64,000 bases of DNA from Agarivorans sp050870875 (GTDB taxonomy: Bacteria; Pseudomonadota; Gammaproteobacteria; Enterobacterales; Celerinatantimonadaceae), in contig NZ_CP194041.2 of assembly GCF_050870875.2 (NCBI RefSeq), positions 2,852,001-2,916,000 on the forward strand. Direction: 5' to 3'. A program made the translations under genes and the position numbers. This document shows, piece after piece, positions 62,223-64,000 of the stretch (the stretch's first letter is position 1; each line of letters starts with the position of its first letter). Below the pieces are notes generated by a model, which searched no databases, was not told the DNA's origin, and saw only the letters and a list, made by a program, of their open reading frames with translations.

Positions 62223-63329
62223 TTAACCTCGAGAGGTTTTATTTAACTCAGCGACAACCATGTCACCAAAAGCATCGGTATCAATTAATTTGGCATCATC
62301 ACCTTTCGCGAGATCCGGCGTGCCATAACCATTGGCAAATACCGATTTCATCGCATGCCACAGGTTTTTCGCTTCTTGTTCCATACCAAAGCTCATCTCT
62401 AACATCAGCGCAACCGAGCCAATCATGGAGTAAGGGTTGGCTATATTTTTACCCGCGATATCAGGAGCACTGCCATGAGAAGGCTCATAATAAGACTTCT
62501 CAGGTCCCATACAAGCTGAAGGCATCAAACCTAAAGAACCCAAGATCCCACCACCTTGGTCACTTAAGATGTCACCAAACATGTTTTCCATCACCATCAC
62601 ATCAAACTGGCCTGGATTTAAACATAAGTAAGTCGCCGCAGCGTCAACCAAAATATGTTTAACTTCAACATCGGGGTAATCCACCGCTACTTCTTCTAAA
62701 ATTTCGTTCCACAATACGCTAGATTTTAAAACATTACTTTTGTGAATATTATGCAGTACTTTCTTACGACGTTGGGCGGTCTCAAAACCAACTTTTAAAA
62801 TGTCACGAATTTGGTCTTCATCATACTCAAGCACTTCACGCACATAGCGTTTACCACTCTCATCTTTACCCATTTCTTTTTCGCCGAAATACAAACCACC
62901 CACCAATTCGCGAATGATCATGATATCGATACCCTCACCAATCACTTCTGGTTTCAATGGTGAGAAATGCGCTAATTCTTTGGGTAGATATACAGGGCGG
63001 AAGTTCGCATAAGTATTGTAACGTCGACGCAAAGGTAACAAAGCGCCCCGCTCGGGTTGCTCATCTACCGGAATTTTTTTAGAATCTTCGTGATTTAAAC
63101 CAATCGTACCTTTAAGAATCGCATCCGCCTCATCACAGATGGCCATGGTCTCTTCAGGGAAAGATTTACCCGTTTCAAAATAAGCGACGGCACCAAATAA
63201 GGCTTCATTAAGTTCAAATGCGACTTCAGGGTTACGCGCTTCAACAGCTTTAAGTACTTTGACCGCTTGTTTCATTACTTCTGGGCCGATACCGTCACCA
63301 GCCAATAAGGCGATCTTATAGGTCTTCAT
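62223..63329 (-). CDS. leuB: 3-Isopropylmalate dehydrogenase
   Basis: An NAD-dependent oxidative decarboxylase of leucine synthesis with 368 residues. LLAGDGIGPEVMKQAVKVL, FRPVYLP, IIRELVGGLYFGE, VDAAATYLCLNPGQFDVMVMENMFGDILSDQGGGILGSLGLMPSA and YEPSHGSAPDIAGKNIANP are the conserved blocks. GGAG lies about 11 bases before the ATG. leuA, leuC and leuD are not adjacent on either side, and a strong terminator follows, so the gene stands alone here. Confidence 0.95.
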   Translation of the reverse strand: MKTYKIALLAGDGIGPEVMKQAVKVLKAVEARNPEVAFELNEALFGAVAYFETGKSFPEETMAICDEADAILKGTIGLNHEDSKKIPVDEQPERGALLPLRRRYNTYANFRPVYLPKELAHFSPLKPEVIGEGIDIMIIRELVGGLYFGEKEMGKDESGKRYVREVLEYDEDQIRDILKVGFETAQRRKKVLHNIHKSNVLKSSVLWNEILEEVAVDYPDVEVKHILVDAAATYLCLNPGQFDVMVMENMFGDILSDQGGGILGSLGLMPSACMGPEKSYYEPSHGSAPDIAGKNIANPYSMIGSVALMLEMSFGMEQEAKNLWHAMKSVFANGYGTPDLAKGDDAKLIDTDAFGDMVVAELNKTSRG

Positions 63330-63440
63330 TATGTTTGCGTCTCCATTGCTCTAATTTATATTTTTGCTTGCCGCATCATAGCAAAACCAGCGCAAGGGTA
63401 AACCTAAGAACGCGCTTTTTCACCGTCAAAGCAGCATCAG

Positions 63441-64000
63441 CTAGCTGTCAAAATCGGATTTATTACGAATATTATGTTCTCGAAGTTTATTGGCTATCGC
63501 GGTATGAGATAAACCCAACTTCTTCGCCAGTAAACGCGAACTTGGATGTTGCGGATAATGGTAACTCAGCAGCAAATGTTCAAATTGGCCCATCGCTGAA
63601 TGATAATCTTGTTGCAACAGACTTTCGATATTCACACTGTCCACTACTTTTTCATGATGGTATTTAATATCATTCACTTGCCAGTGTTTAATATTACCGA
63701 AGTCGAGTGAATCTTGTAAAACCTGATAAAGTTGCGGAATGTTGCCCGGCCAACTCAGAGAACTTAAATAGCGCTTTACCTCTCGCGTTAGCGGAGGAGA
63801 AACTTCCTGATGTTTTGCATACTGAAAGTCTAACCAGGATTGACTTAAGGGGACAATATCTTCTTTTCGTTGCCGAAGCGGAGGCACACATATGCTATTT
63901 TTGATCAACGTATAATAACGATCGCCGCCCCATAACGCCGCCAGTTGTTCTGGCGTATAACGACTAGTAAACAAGAGGTGTTTAATCCCAAGTTGAGGTG
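63441..64000 (-). CDS. tyrR: Transcriptional regulator TyrR (partial, C-terminal part)
   Basis: The frame is open through the right edge; about 186 C-terminal residues are present. It contains the end of the AAA+ module (LLFTSRYTPEQL, VPPLRQRKEDIVPLSQSW, SSLSWPGNIPQLYQVLQD). The C-terminal helix-turn-helix SSRLLAKKLGLSHTAIANKLREHNI is nearly identical to that of E. coli TyrR. TyrR controls aromatic amino acid genes in response to Tyr, Phe or Trp. The N-terminal ACT/PAS part is outside the window. Confidence 0.93.
   Translation of the reverse strand, partial: PQLGIKHLLFTSRYTPEQLAALWGGDRYYTLIKNSICVPPLRQRKEDIVPLSQSWLDFQYAKHQEVSPPLTREVKRYLSSLSWPGNIPQLYQVLQDSLDFGNIKHWQVNDIKYHHEKVVDSVNIESLLQQDYHSAMGQFEHLLLSYHYPQHPSSRLLAKKLGLSHTAIANKLREHNIRNKSDFDS

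Overview
The window looks like chromosomal DNA of a marine gammaproteobacterium of the Alteromonadales type (Shewanella/Ferrimonas-like). The evidence is the family content: an apt-dnaX pair, DusC, DinG, PriC, YbaM, SbcCD, TyrR, an OmpK-type Tsx channel, several porins, three chemotaxis receptors and a complete proteobacterial dedicated sortase locus. The species cannot be fixed from sequence reading alone. No rRNA, tRNA, CRISPR array, prophage or insertion sequence was seen.

Layout. 1-12,070: the 5' part of dnaX and apt (minus), an unrecognised 37-residue membrane ORF close to a perfect FNR-type box, dusC, a DksA-type zinc-finger gene, two porins (minus), dinG-TSUP transporter-priC, a CsgI/YccT-like gene, ybaM and tsx. 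In E. coli dnaX, apt, priC and ybaM lie together, so this looks like that locus opened by inserted genes. 12,102-20,904: sbcDC (minus), a small membrane protein plus DUF2959 lipoprotein, a CSS-EAL c-di-GMP phosphodiesterase, dCMP deaminase and a bile-acid-symporter-like transporter. 21,135-25,434: a DUF1254/DUF1214 gene, an outer-membrane barrel, a small membrane protein plus HlyD-type adaptor, then a decayed copy of the DUF1214 end. 25,507-37,656: GltS, FadL, a Ser-type sulfatase with its radical-SAM maturase, then a siderophore receptor divergent from a four-gene iron ABC importer, with a Fur-like box between them.

37,646-50,176 is an environmental-sensing region: three methyl-accepting proteins (one with an internally duplicated sensor, one with a periplasmic CXXCH haem motif, one PAS-type), a second DUF1254 gene beside a LysR gene, a solute-binding protein, an MBL-fold protein with a degenerate metal site, a frameshifted DsbA-family gene and a divergent LysR. 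50,843-52,048 is a compact operon: a NifX-like protein with a His/Cys-rich tail, a small NqrM-like Cys membrane protein and a PaaI-type thioesterase. It follows a promoter flanked by two GCATATGCTAAA repeats. 52,138-58,862 is the sortase locus: class GN sortase, VIT/vWA target with LPQTA tail and OmpA-like PdsO on one strand, two-component PdsR/PdsS on the other. The window ends with a solute-binding protein, a DUF808 protein, metC, a stand-alone leuB and the 3' part of tyrR.

The most notable material is the NifX-like/NqrM-like operon with its operator-like repeats, the FNR-box small ORF, the haem-motif chemoreceptor, the DUF1254 neighbourhood with its relic, and the strongly structured sulfatase leader.
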